Shown one piece after another: positions 23,096 to 32,606 of a stretch of 64,000 bases of DNA (the first letter of the stretch is position 1; each line of letters starts with the position of its first letter). The notes beneath the pieces are model-generated. The model saw nothing but the letters and a program-made list of their open reading frames with translations. It did not search any database and was not told where the DNA came from. The stretch comes from Dietzia massiliensis (GTDB taxonomy: Bacteria > Actinomycetota > Actinomycetes > Mycobacteriales > Mycobacteriaceae). A program made the position numbers and the translations under genes. The stretch lies in assembly GCF_018390595.1 (NCBI RefSeq), contig NZ_JAHBAV010000006.1, positions 21,540 through 85,539 of the forward strand. The letters are read 5' to 3'.

Positions 23096-23998
23096 ATGAC
23101 CCTCACCTCACGGCGCGGCCTGCGTGTTGCCCTTGCCATGACCGCCACCGCAGCCCTCGCCCTGACCGGCTGCACCACCAACACCGAGGGCCCGCAGGAT
23201 TCCGGGGAGCCCCGCGAGGAGGTGTCGCTGGAGGCCGACGAGTCGATCGCCGCGCTCGTGCCCGCCGAGATCCGCGACAAGGGCGTCATCGTGATCGGCA
23301 CCAACCCGCCGTACGCCCCCAACGAGTTCAAGGACGAGAACGGCGAGATCGTCGGCTTCGACATCGACGTGATGACCGCCGTCGCCCAGCTCATGGGACT
23401 CCGCGCCGAATTCCGCGAGTCGGATTTCGACCGGATCATCCCGGCGATCGAGGGCGGCACCATGGACATGGGCGCCTCGTCCTTCACCGTCAACGACGAG
23501 CGCCTCAAGACCGTCGACTTCGTGACCTACTTCGAGGCCGGGATCCAGTGGGCGTCGGCCGCCGGCAACGACGTGGACCCCGACGACGCCTGCGGACTGA
23601 GCGTGGCCGTCCAGCAGACCACCGTCTCCGACCAGGAGGACGTGCCCGCTCGGAGCAAGGCCTGCACCGACGCCGGCAAGCCCGCGATCGAGAAGGTCCA
23701 GTTCGATTCCCAGGACGAGGCCTCCACGGCCGTTGCGCTGGGCAAGGTCGACGCGATGTCCGCCGATTCGCCGATCACCGCGTACGCCGTCAAGCAGTCC
23801 GAGGGCAAGATGCAGCTCGCCGGCGACGTCTTCGACGCGGCCCCATACGGCTGGCCGGTGCGCAAGGGCTCCGAGCTGACCGCGGCCCTCGAGGCCGCCG
23901 CCGACAAGCTGATCGAGACCGGCGACTTCGAGAAGATCGCCCAGAACTGGGGCGTCGAGGACGGCATGATCGACGACGCCGAGATCCGGAAGGGCTGA
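23096..23998 (+). CDS. Amino-acid ABC transporter substrate-binding lipoprotein
   Basis: Family 3 extracellular solute-binding protein, 300 residues. The N-terminus is a lipoprotein signal with lipobox LTGC (Cys26), so the mature protein would be anchored outside the membrane. Conserved features: GVIVIGTNPPYAPNEF, VGFDIDVMTAVAQLMG, and DRIIPAIEGGTMDMG. Permease and ATPase genes follow directly. The exact substrate (polar or basic amino acid, or an opine-like compound) cannot be read from sequence. Confidence 0.92.
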   Translation: MTLTSRRGLRVALAMTATAALALTGCTTNTEGPQDSGEPREEVSLEADESIAALVPAEIRDKGVIVIGTNPPYAPNEFKDENGEIVGFDIDVMTAVAQLMGLRAEFRESDFDRIIPAIEGGTMDMGASSFTVNDERLKTVDFVTYFEAGIQWASAAGNDVDPDDACGLSVAVQQTTVSDQEDVPARSKACTDAGKPAIEKVQFDSQDEASTAVALGKVDAMSADSPITAYAVKQSEGKMQLAGDVFDAAPYGWPVRKGSELTAALEAAADKLIETGDFEKIAQNWGVEDGMIDDAEIRKG

Positions 23999-24009
23999 GG
24001 GAACGCCAG

Positions 24010-24993
24010 GTGAGCACCGCGGAGAGGGGGGCCGGGGCCCCCGCGGCGGACGCCCCGGAACCCATCAAGGCCGTACCGCTACGGCACCCGTGGCGCTGGG
24101 TGTCGGCGACGATCGTCCTCGTCCTGGTCTTCCTGTTCGTCTGGGGCGCGGCGACCAACCCGGCCTACGGCTGGGACACGTACGCCCGCTACCTGTTCGA
24201 CACCAGGTTCGGGATGGCCGTGTTCTACACCATCGCGCTGACCGTGCTGTCGATGACCCTGGCCGTGGTTCTCGGCGTCATCCTCTCGGTCATGAGGATG
24301 AGCGCCAACCCGGTGCTCAAGGCCGTGGCGTGGGTCTACCTGTGGATCTTCCGCGGAACCCCTGTCTACGTCCAGCTGCTGTTCTGGGGACTGATCTTCA
24401 CCATCTACCGACAGGTGCAGTTCGGCATCCCCTTCACCGACATCGACTTCATCCGGTTCGACGACACCATGGTGCTCTACTCGGCCTTCTGGTTGGCCGT
24501 GGTGGGCCTGGCGATGAACGAGGCCGCCTACATGGCCGAGATCGTGCGGGCCGGCATCTCGTCGGTGCCGGAAGGTCAGGCGGAGGCGTCCACCGCCCTC
24601 GGCATGACGTGGGGGCAGACCATGCGGCGCACGATCCTGCCGCAGGCGATGCGCGTGATCATCCCGCCGACGGGCAACGAGTTCATCTCGATGCTCAAGA
24701 CCACCTCGCTCGTCGTGGCGATCCCGTTCTCCGGGGAGTTGTACGGTCAGGCGCGCGACATCTCGGGCGTCAACTTCCAGCCGATCCCGCTCCTCCTGGT
24801 CGCGGCCACGTGGTACCTCGTCATCACCAGCGTTCTCATGGTGGGGCAGCACTTCCTCGAGAAGAGGTTCTCGCGCGGGGCGACCCGCCAGCTCACCGGC
24901 AAGCAACTGCGCGCGCTCGCCGACGCGGACGGTCTCACGCCGTCCTCCCTCGCCGCGGCCGAGGCCGCCGACCCGTCCGGAGGTAGGCGATGA
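24010..24993 (+). CDS. Amino-acid ABC transporter permease
   Basis: 327-residue HisM/GlnP-type membrane subunit. A cytoplasmic N-terminus of about 35 residues precedes roughly six hydrophobic helices; the ATPase-contact EAA loop is [29 protein letters not shown]. The start is GTG 24010, 11 bases after the binding-protein stop; the 3' end overlaps the ATPase gene by ATGA. Being the only permease gene, it probably forms a homodimer. Confidence 0.93.
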   Translation: MSTAERGAGAPAADAPEPIKAVPLRHPWRWVSATIVLVLVFLFVWGAATNPAYGWDTYARYLFDTRFGMAVFYTIALTVLSMTLAVVLGVILSVMRMSANPVLKAVAWVYLWIFRGTPVYVQLLFWGLIFTIYRQVQFGIPFTDIDFIRFDDTMVLYSAFWLAVVGLAMNEAAYMAEIVRAGISSVPEGQAEASTALGMTWGQTMRRTILPQAMRVIIPPTGNEFISMLKTTSLVVAIPFSGELYGQARDISGVNFQPIPLLLVAATWYLVITSVLMVGQHFLEKRFSRGATRQLTGKQLRALADADGLTPSSLAAAEAADPSGGRR

Positions 24994-25751
24994 CGCCGAT
25001 GGTCAAGGCCGACCAGGTGGTCAAGAACTTCGGTTCCCTGAAGGTGCTCAAGGGGATCTCCCTGGAGGTGGCTGCGGGTGAGGTCCTCTGCCTGGTGGGA
25101 CCCTCCGGTTCGGGGAAGTCCACCTTTCTGCGCTGCATCAACCACCTCGAGAAGGTCGACGCCGGTCGGCTCTACGTGGACGGCGACCTGGTGGGCTACC
25201 GCGAGAAGGGCGACAAGCTCTACGAGATTTCGCCCGCGGAGGCGGCCCGCCAGCGCCGCGACATCGGGATGGTCTTCCAGCACTTCAACCTGTTCCTGCA
25301 CCGCACCGCGCTCGAGAACGTCATCGAGGCACCGATGCTGGTGAAGGGACAGTCGCGGGCGGAGGCCACCGAGCGTGCCCGCGAACTGCTCGACATGGTC
25401 GGGCTCGGCGCCAAGGCCGACGCCTACCCGGCGCAGCTGTCCGGTGGGCAGCAGCAGCGCGTCGCGATCGCCCGTGCGCTCGCGATGGACCCCAAGCTCA
25501 TGCTCTTCGACGAGCCCACCTCGGCGCTCGACCCGGAGCTCGTGGGTGAGGTGCTCGGCGTGATGCGGGAGCTCGCCGATGCGGGGATGACCATGGTCGT
25601 GGTGACCCACGAGATGGGTTTCGCGCGTGAGGTCGCCGACACCGTGGCGTTCATGGACAACGGCGTCGTCGTGGAAGCCGGCAAGCCCGCCGACGTGCTC
25701 GCCAGGCCGACTCACCAGCGCACCAAGGACTTCCTGTCGAAGATCCTCTGA
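24990..25751 (+). CDS. Amino-acid ABC transporter ATP-binding protein
   Basis: 253-residue GlnQ/HisP-type ATPase with Walker [11 protein letters not shown]-loop [10 protein letters not shown], signature [15 protein letters not shown], Walker B/D-loop [15 protein letters not shown] and H-loop VVTHEMGFA. It completes the three-gene importer. An insert around residues 65-85 ([21 protein letters not shown]) is longer than in GlnQ. A hairpin terminator follows at 25766. Confidence 0.95.
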   Translation: MTPMVKADQVVKNFGSLKVLKGISLEVAAGEVLCLVGPSGSGKSTFLRCINHLEKVDAGRLYVDGDLVGYREKGDKLYEISPAEAARQRRDIGMVFQHFNLFLHRTALENVIEAPMLVKGQSRAEATERARELLDMVGLGAKADAYPAQLSGGQQQRVAIARALAMDPKLMLFDEPTSALDPELVGEVLGVMRELADAGMTMVVVTHEMGFAREVADTVAFMDNGVVVEAGKPADVLARPTHQRTKDFLSKIL

Positions 25752-25765
25752 GCGCACGCGCCGAG

Positions 25766-25792
25766 CGCCGGCCGGGATGACCCCGGCCGGCG
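25766..25792. terminator. Hairpin between convergent genes (importer / methyltransferase)
   Basis: Perfect 11-bp stem 25766-25776 with 25782-25792, loop ATGAC, in the 45-bp gap between two convergent genes; likely to act in both directions although a T-run is absent. Confidence 0.6.
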
Positions 25793-25796
25793 GGTG

Positions 25797-26603
25797 TCAC
25801 GGCAGGGAGGCCACGAAGATCGCGGTGCCGGGGAAGATCCCGCCCCGCAGCGGGCTCCACTGCCCCCATTCCCGGTCGAGCCACTCCGGCCACTCCGGCT
25901 CGATGAGGTCCTGAACCACGAACCCGGCGGCGACCAGTTCGCGGATCCTGTCACCCACCGTCCTGTGGTGTTCGACGTAGGACAGCTCGCCGTCGTCGTC
26001 GTACTCGGTGTACGGCGAGCGGTCGAAGTACGGGAACACCGCCTGCAGCCCGTCAGGGCCCGGGTCGTCGCGGAAGATCCACCGCATCGGGTGGTTGACC
26101 GAGAACACGAACCGGCCACCCGGGCGCAGCACCCGCGCCGCCTCCGCCATCACGCCCGCCGAGTCCGCCACGAAGGGGATCGCGCCGAACGCGGAGAACG
26201 CCACGTCGAAGCTCGCGTCGGCGAAGGGGAGCCGCCCGGCGTCGGCCTGGATCAGCGGCACGGAGGCCGCCGGTCCGGACGAGCGGCTCGCCGCCTCCGC
26301 GCCCACCCGGAGCATGCCCGCCGACAGGTCCACGGCCACGGCGCGGGCACCCTGCCCGGCGATCCACCGCGCGCACGGCGCGGAACCGCTGCCGATCTCC
26401 AGCATGTCGCGGCCCGCCACGTCGCCGAGCAGGTGCCAGTCGCCCTCGTGCAGGCCCTCGGGGCACCAGATGAACTCGCCGTCGGGGGAGTGCGCGCCGA
26501 GGAAGTCGCCGTGTTCCTCGTGGTAGTCCGAGGCCTCCGAGTCCCACCACGAGCGCGAGGCTCGGACCGACTCTCCATGTCCGGGGGGGTTTGTGGACGT
26601 CAC
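25797..26603 (-). CDS. SAM-dependent class I methyltransferase
   Basis: 268-residue Rossmann-fold methyltransferase. Motif I is MLEIGSGSAPCARWIAGQG, followed by AVDLSAGML, the FDVAFSAFGAIPFV strand and VLRPGGRFVFSVNHPMRWIF, as in the UbiE/type-11 group. The start is put at GTG 26603 because a minus-strand TACGCT -10 box (26610-26615) is 6 bases upstream; a longer reading to 26660 lacks similarity. Substrate unknown. Together with the importer it separates polA from rpsA. Confidence 0.85.
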   Translation of the reverse strand: MTSTNPPGHGESVRASRSWWDSEASDYHEEHGDFLGAHSPDGEFIWCPEGLHEGDWHLLGDVAGRDMLEIGSGSAPCARWIAGQGARAVAVDLSAGMLRVGAEAASRSSGPAASVPLIQADAGRLPFADASFDVAFSAFGAIPFVADSAGVMAEAARVLRPGGRFVFSVNHPMRWIFRDDPGPDGLQAVFPYFDRSPYTEYDDDGELSYVEHHRTVGDRIRELVAAGFVVQDLIEPEWPEWLDREWGQWSPLRGGIFPGTAIFVASLP

Positions 26604-26609
26604 GGCAGA

Positions 26610-26615
26610 AGCGTA
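26610..26615 (-). promoter_or_regulatory. -10 box for the leaderless methyltransferase gene
   Basis: Minus-strand TACGCT, six bases before the GTG at 26603, with no ribosome binding site between them. Confidence 0.45.
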
Positions 26616-26661
26616 CAGTTGACGGTCGCGTGCGTACGCGTTCGCGTTCAGTCCGTCCACC

Positions 26662-26667
26662 TACGAT
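26662..26667 (+). promoter_or_regulatory. Putative -10 box of rpsA
   Basis: TACGAT lies 28 bases before the rpsA ATG and a CGGAG ribosome binding site follows; the -35 is unclear. It is divergent to the methyltransferase promoter. Confidence 0.35.
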
Positions 26668-26695
26668 TCCTATCCACCTCGGAGCACCCCACCCT

Positions 26696-28168
26696 ATGAC
26701 CACCAACACCACGTCCCCGCAGGTAGCCGTCAACGACATCGGCTCCGCTGAGGACTTCCTCGCCGCCATCGACGCCACGATCAAGTACTTCAACGATGGT
26801 GACATCGTCGAGGGCACGATCGTCAAGGTCGATCGCGACGAGGTCCTGCTCGACATCGGCTACAAGACCGAGGGCGTCATCCCCTCGCGCGAACTCTCGA
26901 TCAAGCACGATGTCGACCCGGGTGAGGTCGTCGAGGTGGGCGACGAGGTCGAGGCCCTGGTTCTCACCAAGGAGGACAAGGACGGCCGTCTGATCCTGTC
27001 CAAGAAGCGCGCCCAGTACGAGCGCGCCTGGGGCACCATCGAGGAGCTCAAGGAGAAGGACGAGGCCGTCAAGGGCACCGTCATCGAGGTCGTCAAGGGC
27101 GGCCTGATCCTCGACATCGGCCTTCGTGGCTTCCTCCCCGCCTCGCTGGTGGAGATGCGTCGCGTCCGCGACCTGCTGCCCTACGTGGGCCAGGAGCTCG
27201 AGGCCAAGATCATCGAGCTGGACAAGAACCGCAACAACGTCGTGCTCTCGCGTCGCGCGTGGCTGGAGCAGACCCAGTCCGCCGTGCGTTCCGAGTTCCT
27301 GCACCAGCTGCAGAAGGGCCAGGTCCGCAAGGGTGTCGTGTCCTCGATCGTCAACTTCGGTGCGTTCGTCGACCTCGGCGGCGTCGACGGTCTGGTCCAC
27401 GTCTCCGAGCTGTCCTGGAAGCACATCGATCACCCGTCCGAGGTCGTCGAGGTGGGCCAGGAGGTCACCGTCGAGGTGCTCGACGTCGACCTGGACCGCG
27501 AGCGCGTCTCCCTGTCGCTGAAGGCCACCCAGGAGGATCCGTGGCGGCACTTCGCCCGGACCCACGCGATCGGCCAGATCGTCCCGGGCAAGGTCACCAA
27601 GCTCGTCCCGTTCGGTGCGTTCGTGCGCGTCGAGGAGGGCATCGAGGGCCTGGTCCACATCTCCGAGCTGGCCGAGCGCCACGTCGAGGTCCCCGACCAG
27701 GTTGTCTCCGTGGGCGACGACGCCATGGTCAAGGTCATCGACATCGACCTCGACCGTCGTCGTATCTCCTTGTCGCTCAAGCAGGCCGACGAGGACTACA
27801 CGGAGGAGTTCGACCCGTCGAAGTACGGCATGGCCGACAGCTACGACGAGGCCGGCAACTACATCTTCCCCGAGGGCTTCGATCCCGAGACCAACGAGTG
27901 GCTCGAGGGCTTCGAGAAGCAGCGCGAGGAGTGGGAGAACCGCTACGCGGAGGCCGAGCGTCGCCACAAGATGCACACGGCCCAGATCGAGAAGGGTCGC
28001 GTCGCCGCTGCGGAGGCCGCCGAGGCCGCGCCGACCAACTACTCGTCGGAGTCCGCCCCGTCCTCGCGTCCGGCTGCCGACGCCGGCACCTCCGAGACCA
28101 CCGGCGGTTCGCTGGCCTCGGACGAGCAGCTGGCCGCCCTGCGCGCCAAGCTCGCCGGCGGAGAGTGA
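26696..28168 (+). CDS. rpsA: 30S ribosomal protein S1
   Basis: RNA-binding ribosomal protein that unfolds and docks mRNA on the 30S subunit. 490 residues with four S1 (OB-fold) domains at about 36-105, 125-188, 208-278 and 293-365; the last two are the most canonical (FGAFVDLGGVDGLVHVSELSW and FGAFVRVEEGIEGLVHISEL). The remaining C-terminus is acidic, then Ala/Ser-rich and disordered, as in other actinobacterial S1. The four-domain form is shorter than the six-domain enterobacterial protein. Confidence 0.97.
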   Translation: MTTNTTSPQVAVNDIGSAEDFLAAIDATIKYFNDGDIVEGTIVKVDRDEVLLDIGYKTEGVIPSRELSIKHDVDPGEVVEVGDEVEALVLTKEDKDGRLILSKKRAQYERAWGTIEELKEKDEAVKGTVIEVVKGGLILDIGLRGFLPASLVEMRRVRDLLPYVGQELEAKIIELDKNRNNVVLSRRAWLEQTQSAVRSEFLHQLQKGQVRKGVVSSIVNFGAFVDLGGVDGLVHVSELSWKHIDHPSEVVEVGQEVTVEVLDVDLDRERVSLSLKATQEDPWRHFARTHAIGQIVPGKVTKLVPFGAFVRVEEGIEGLVHISELAERHVEVPDQVVSVGDDAMVKVIDIDLDRRRISLSLKQADEDYTEEFDPSKYGMADSYDEAGNYIFPEGFDPETNEWLEGFEKQREEWENRYAEAERRHKMHTAQIEKGRVAAAEAAEAAPTNYSSESAPSSRPAADAGTSETTGGSLASDEQLAALRAKLAGGE

Positions 28169-28214
28169 TCGTCGCAGCCTGACGGCGCCCCGGGCGCCCG
28201 AGAGCATCGGCCAC

Positions 28215-28257
28215 GGCCCCGGAGGGTCGCCCACTACGGTGGGTACCCTCCGGGGCC
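28215..28257 (+). terminator. Terminator after rpsA
   Basis: Outer 13-bp stem 28215-28227 with 28245-28257, containing an inner 5-bp stem (28230-28234 with 28239-28243) capped by TACG, a UNCG-type tetraloop. A short T-containing tract (TCTATTT) follows. Confidence 0.75.
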
Positions 28258-28343
28258 GCGGTCTATTTCGCGCGCCCGGAGCCGCGCACCCCGGAGCCGC
28301 CCGCCCGGATTCGCCCGCCCGGACGGGCGGCCGGACGGTCACC

Positions 28344-28349
28344 TAGACT
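28344..28349 (+). promoter_or_regulatory. -10 box for leaderless coaE
   Basis: TAGACT is followed by exactly 7 bases and the coaE ATG at 28357. Confidence 0.55.
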
Positions 28350-28356
28350 CCAGACC

Positions 28357-29445
28357 ATGCTGATGGTGGGTCTGACCGGTGGGATCGGCGCCGGCAAGTC
28401 AACGGTGACGGCGGTACTCGCGGACGCGGGAGCGGTGGTCGTGGACGCCGACCGCATCGCGCGCGAGGTCGTCGAACCCGGCAGTCCCGGGCTGGCGATG
28501 CTCGTCGCCGAGTTCGGCGAGGACATCCTCGGACCCGACGGTGCGCTCGACCGCGCCGCCCTCGCCGCCAAGGCGTTCGTCGACGACGAGCGCACGGCCG
28601 CACTCAACGCCATCACCCACCCGCTCATCGCGGAGCGGACCGCCGCGCTCTACAACTCGGCCCCCGCGGACGCGATCGTGGTGCACGACATGCCGCTGCT
28701 CGTCGAGGGCGGGATGGCCCCCGGATACCACCTCGTGATCGTGGTCGACACCCCGGCCGAGATCCGGCTCCAGCGGCTCGTGGAGCAGCGCGGGATGCCG
28801 GAGGAGGACGCCCGAGCCCGGATGGCCAGGCAGGCGACCGACGAGGCCAGGCGGGCCGTGGCCGACGTCCTGATCGACAACTCCGGCGACCGGCAGACCA
28901 CCATCGATCTGACCAACGCTCTCATCGAGCTCAGGCTCAGCCCGTTCGAGCACAATCTACGGACCGGTACGCCGGTCGTCGGGGACCGTACCGTCGTCCC
29001 GTTCCGTCCCGAGTGGGCCGGCGAGGCCGAGCGGGCGTGCGCGCGGCTCCGCCACGTGGTGGGCGAGCTCGCCACGCGCATCGACCACGTCGGGCCGACG
29101 GCGGTCGACGGACTCGACGCGCCAGATGTCATCGATCTGCAGGTCACGGTGCGCGATGCGCCGGCGGTCGAGTCGGCGCTCGCCAAGCTCACCGGCGCGG
29201 GTTACGTCCGCGACCGTTCCAGCGAGCGGCCGTTGTTGCACTGGTGCGACCCCGCGCGCCCACTGGAGGTGTCCGTGGTCGCCGAGGACGACCCTGAGCA
29301 CGAGTTCGCGCTGTTGATGGCAGAAGTGATCGGTGCCGATCCCGGTGCCCGCGCCGAGTACTCGGAGATCCTGCGCCGGGCGAACCGCGAGGAGACGCGT
29401 CGCTTCGAGCGCACGTTGTGCGAGGCCTCGCGCCGCGGTCGCTAG
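28357..29445 (+). CDS. coaE: Dephospho-CoA kinase fused to a UPF0157/GrpB domain
   Basis: Last step of coenzyme A synthesis: ATP-dependent phosphorylation of dephospho-CoA. 362 residues. The kinase half (1-about 200) has the P-loop [22 protein letters not shown] and [11 protein letters not shown]. The C-terminal half (about 210-360) is a GrpB/UPF0157 nucleotidyltransferase-like domain ([21 protein letters not shown]). This fusion is typical of mycobacteria and relatives; the second domain's role is poorly understood. ATG 28357 matches the -10 box, though ATG 28363 also fits. Confidence 0.95.
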   Translation: MLMVGLTGGIGAGKSTVTAVLADAGAVVVDADRIAREVVEPGSPGLAMLVAEFGEDILGPDGALDRAALAAKAFVDDERTAALNAITHPLIAERTAALYNSAPADAIVVHDMPLLVEGGMAPGYHLVIVVDTPAEIRLQRLVEQRGMPEEDARARMARQATDEARRAVADVLIDNSGDRQTTIDLTNALIELRLSPFEHNLRTGTPVVGDRTVVPFRPEWAGEAERACARLRHVVGELATRIDHVGPTAVDGLDAPDVIDLQVTVRDAPAVESALAKLTGAGYVRDRSSERPLLHWCDPARPLEVSVVAEDDPEHEFALLMAEVIGADPGARAEYSEILRRANREETRRFERTLCEASRRGR

Positions 29446-29476
29446 GCCGCCGGCGCGAGGCCGCGAGGCGGAGAGG

Positions 29477-31039
29477 TCATTCGCCGGGGACGATCCCGTC
29501 CACGAGCTCGGAGACCGGCACGCGGCGGACGACTTCGGTCTCCAGCGGTCCGGGGGCCACGCCGCGCGCTGAGCGGGAGCGGTCCGGGAACACCTCCGGT
29601 AACCGGGTGCGTACGAGGAAGACGTTGTACGCGTTCCAGGTGGTGACGAGGTAGTACAGGTCCTCACCCTGCGCCCAGGGGTGCATGAAGGCCCCGTAGA
29701 CGCCGGGGAGCATCGAATAGTCCACCAGCGTGGTCGGGGTGCTCCACGGCCCCTCGGGGCGGTCGGCGGTGCGCAGGACCACCGAGTTGTACCCCTGGGA
29801 GTACATGGCCGTGTACTTACCGAGATGCTCGTTCCACATGGTGGAGATCTCGCTGGCCGGGGCGGGCAGGACGCGTCGAGCCTCGCGGATATCGGGCACC
29901 CACTCCGCGCCGTCCCAGTATTCGTAGGCGCCGGGGTCGAGCACGCCCGCGGTCGGCGGGGCGCCGGGGGCGTCGAGGTCGTCGGCGGCCGGGGAGCCGT
30001 CGAGGGGGACCCGGGCGACGATCGCGCCGCCCTGGCGTCCGGAGGGCGTGAGGTACTCGTAGAGGTGATCGTCGGTGGTGAGGAAGGAACTCATCTGCGC
30101 TCCGCGCCACGCGGCGTCGACACCGGGCGACCCGGCGCCCGTGGGGACGGTGTCGGTGATCGGCCGGGCCATCGAGGGCACGACGGTCCAGTTCTCGCCG
30201 TCGTCGACGGAGTAGGCCAGTCCGGAGTAGTTGGTGGTCCACGACCCCGGTTGGCCCCAGTGCGCCACGGACATGAACCGCAGGTACTGGACGCCGTTCA
30301 CGGCGATGCCCGCGGTGGGGATAATGGTCACCTCACCGGGCAGCCCCGAGCGGGGCACGATGGACTTGGCGAGTCCGTCGGTGCCCATGGCGGCGGAGTC
30401 GATGGTGAGGCCGTCGGTGAGGTCGGTGTCCGCCGATCGGAACAGGACGTTCGACCGCCATTGGGTCCCGGGGACGGTGCAGTCGCCCATCGTGTCGCCG
30501 AACGCCATGAGCACGCGGGGCTCGTCGGGATCGCCGTTGTCCCACATGATGCCGAGGTCGGTACCGCCCACGCCGAAGCGGCTGATGGACTCGGAGGGGC
30601 TGGTGGGCCCGGTGACGAGTTGCTCGAACCGGGTGGGGCCGCGCAGGACGGGCACCGTGCCCTCCTCGCCGGTGATCCACGGCGGCATCCCGTAGACCGA
30701 GCCGACCAGCGGATCGAGGGAGCCGGACAGTCCGTTGCCGAGCGACCCGGTCTCCAGCTCGCGGACGAGCGAGCCCGAGCGGTCGGCCGAGCCGAGCGCG
30801 CGCGAGGCGGAGCCGATCGATCCGGAATCGCCGGACGATCCGAGGGAACCGAGGGACCCGGTGGCCATCCCGGCGCCGGTGCGGTGTTCGAGCAGGGAGC
30901 CGAAGTTGCCGAACATCTCGCTGCACGGGCCCGCGGAGGCGGTTCCGACACCGAGGGTGCCGATGGCGGTGACCGAGGCGGCGAGCGTGACGGACGCGGC
31001 GGTGAGGGCCCCGGCCAGGCGGGGGAGGGAGCGTGCCAC
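29477..31039 (-). CDS. Secreted DUF4185 protein, possible endo-D-arabinanase (second of a pair)
   Basis: 520 residues. A signal peptide of about 36 residues ends in TASA; a Gly/Ser-rich linker to about 110 leads to the DUF4185 domain ([81 protein letters not shown]). DUF4185 members were reported to cleave mycobacterial D-arabinan (family GH183), which would fit cell-wall arabinogalactan remodelling; activity here is inferred. The start GTG 31039 is one base after the stop of its paralog. Confidence 0.85.
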   Translation of the reverse strand: MARSLPRLAGALTAASVTLAASVTAIGTLGVGTASAGPCSEMFGNFGSLLEHRTGAGMATGSLGSLGSSGDSGSIGSASRALGSADRSGSLVRELETGSLGNGLSGSLDPLVGSVYGMPPWITGEEGTVPVLRGPTRFEQLVTGPTSPSESISRFGVGGTDLGIMWDNGDPDEPRVLMAFGDTMGDCTVPGTQWRSNVLFRSADTDLTDGLTIDSAAMGTDGLAKSIVPRSGLPGEVTIIPTAGIAVNGVQYLRFMSVAHWGQPGSWTTNYSGLAYSVDDGENWTVVPSMARPITDTVPTGAGSPGVDAAWRGAQMSSFLTTDDHLYEYLTPSGRQGGAIVARVPLDGSPAADDLDAPGAPPTAGVLDPGAYEYWDGAEWVPDIREARRVLPAPASEISTMWNEHLGKYTAMYSQGYNSVVLRTADRPEGPWSTPTTLVDYSMLPGVYGAFMHPWAQGEDLYYLVTTWNAYNVFLVRTRLPEVFPDRSRSARGVAPGPLETEVVRRVPVSELVDGIVPGE

Positions 31040-31040
31040 G

Positions 31041-32483
31041 TCAGACTCCCGGGAGGTCGCGGCGCTCGACGAGCACGGTCTCACCGGTCTCGGCGGGGTC
31101 CGGGGTGTTGCGGGTCCAGCTGTCGTCGGTCGTGCGCATCCTGGCGTTGGAGTTCGGGAAGGTCCGCGGCGCGATGTCGGTGAGGTCCGTGTGCATGAGG
31201 AAGACGTTGTAGGCGTCCCAGGTGGACATCGTGTAGTAGAGGTCCTCGCCGTCGGTCTCGACGGCGGGGCTCCACGGGTGCACGAAGGCACCGTAGAGGG
31301 TGGGGACCTGGCTGTACGAGACGAGGATGTCCTCGCCCGACCACGGGCCCCACGGGTTCTCGGCCTGCGCCATGACGATGTTGTTCTGGCGGTTGTTGTA
31401 CAGCGCGATGAAGCGGTCCAGGTGTTCGCTGTAGGTGACGGACAGCTCGCTCACGGTGGTGTTGATGGTCGGCGCTCCCAGGACCGGGCGGGCGTCCCGG
31501 TGCTCCCGGGACCAGCCGGCGCCGGTCCAGTACTCGTAGGCGTCCATGTCCTCGATATCGGCCTCGGGCACCCGGGCGAGGCGCGCGGAACCGCTGCGGC
31601 CCGACGGCGTGAGGTACTCGTAGAGGAATCCCTCGTGCTTGAGGAAGGCGCTCATCTGGCCGTCGGTGTGGCGGGTGAACTCCTCGCCGAGCTCGGCGGG
31701 CAGGGGCATCGGCGCGGTGCCGCGGCGGGCGGTGCCGGAGACTGGCTGCCAGTTCTCGCCGTTGTCGGCCGAGCGGGCGAGCGCGGAGTAGTTGGTGGTC
31801 CACTCGCCGGGCGCGCCCCAGTGCTCCACGGACATGTACCGCAGGTACTGGACGCCGCCCACCTCGACGCCGGCGGTCGGGATCACGGTGGTCTCTCCGG
31901 GCATGTTCGACCGGGGGAGGATCGACTTGGCCATGCCGTCCCGCTCCATGGGCGCGTTCTTGATGCGCATGCCGTCGTGCAGCGTGCGGTCGCGCGAGCG
32001 GAAGAGGATGTTGCTGCGCCACTGGTCGCCCGGCACGGAGCAGTCGCCCATGGTGTCGCCGAGGGCCATGTGCACCTGGTCCTCGCCGCCCGCGCCGCCG
32101 TTCTCCCACATGATCCCGAGGTCGGTGCCCCAGATGCCGAACCGCTCGACCGTGTCGTTGGGGCTGGTCGGCCCGGTGAGGAGCTCGACGGTGGTGGTGC
32201 GGCCCTCGAGCACCGGGATGTATCCCGAGTCGCCGTTGTGCCACGGTGTCGCCGGGCGCCCCGGTGCGCCGATCGAGCCGCCGGAGGAGCCGCCGAGGGA
32301 CCCGCTCCCGCCGCCGACGCCGGCGGGGGGCCACGGGTCACACGGCGCGGCGGAGGCGACGGGTGCGAGGAGGGAGAGCGCCCCGGCCGCGAGCGATGCG
32401 GTGGTCACCGCGGCCAGGGACCGGACGCCCCGGTGGCGGGGACGGCGAGCAGGGGTACGACGACGAGGGGGGCTCCAGGCCAC
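31041..32483 (-). CDS. Secreted DUF4185 protein, possible endo-D-arabinanase (first of a pair)
   Basis: 480 residues, paralogous to the following gene: same order of blocks ([78 protein letters not shown]). Signal peptide with cleavage near VASAAPC (about residue 48), then a short Gly/Ser linker. GTG 32483 is preceded by GGAG at 8 bases. An extra acidic insertion lies in the middle third relative to the paralog. Probably co-transcribed with it (1-bp gap). Confidence 0.85.
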   Translation of the reverse strand: MAWSPPRRRTPARRPRHRGVRSLAAVTTASLAAGALSLLAPVASAAPCDPWPPAGVGGGSGSLGGSSGGSIGAPGRPATPWHNGDSGYIPVLEGRTTTVELLTGPTSPNDTVERFGIWGTDLGIMWENGGAGGEDQVHMALGDTMGDCSVPGDQWRSNILFRSRDRTLHDGMRIKNAPMERDGMAKSILPRSNMPGETTVIPTAGVEVGGVQYLRYMSVEHWGAPGEWTTNYSALARSADNGENWQPVSGTARRGTAPMPLPAELGEEFTRHTDGQMSAFLKHEGFLYEYLTPSGRSGSARLARVPEADIEDMDAYEYWTGAGWSREHRDARPVLGAPTINTTVSELSVTYSEHLDRFIALYNNRQNNIVMAQAENPWGPWSGEDILVSYSQVPTLYGAFVHPWSPAVETDGEDLYYTMSTWDAYNVFLMHTDLTDIAPRTFPNSNARMRTTDDSWTRNTPDPAETGETVLVERRDLPGV

Positions 32484-32594
32484 GGTGTTCTCCAGACGAC
32501 ACGACGAGAGGTGAGGAAGAGTCAAGAGTACGGTAGTTGTCGCCTGGGACATCGGTCGGGAGATCGCCGGTGGGCGGGGGTGGACGAGTGCTCG

Positions 32595-32600
32595 TACGCT
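32595..32600 (+). promoter_or_regulatory. -10 box for leaderless uvrB
   Basis: TACGCT followed by 6 bases and the uvrB ATG at 32607. No LexA-type palindrome was seen next to it. Confidence 0.5.
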
Positions 32601-32606
32601 GGTGGC

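Noticed and set aside
29681..31183. Long open frame on the plus strand opposite the DUF4185 gene
   Set aside because: Its Arg/Gly/His-rich composition is that of the antisense of a high-GC gene; the minus strand carries signal peptide and domain motifs.
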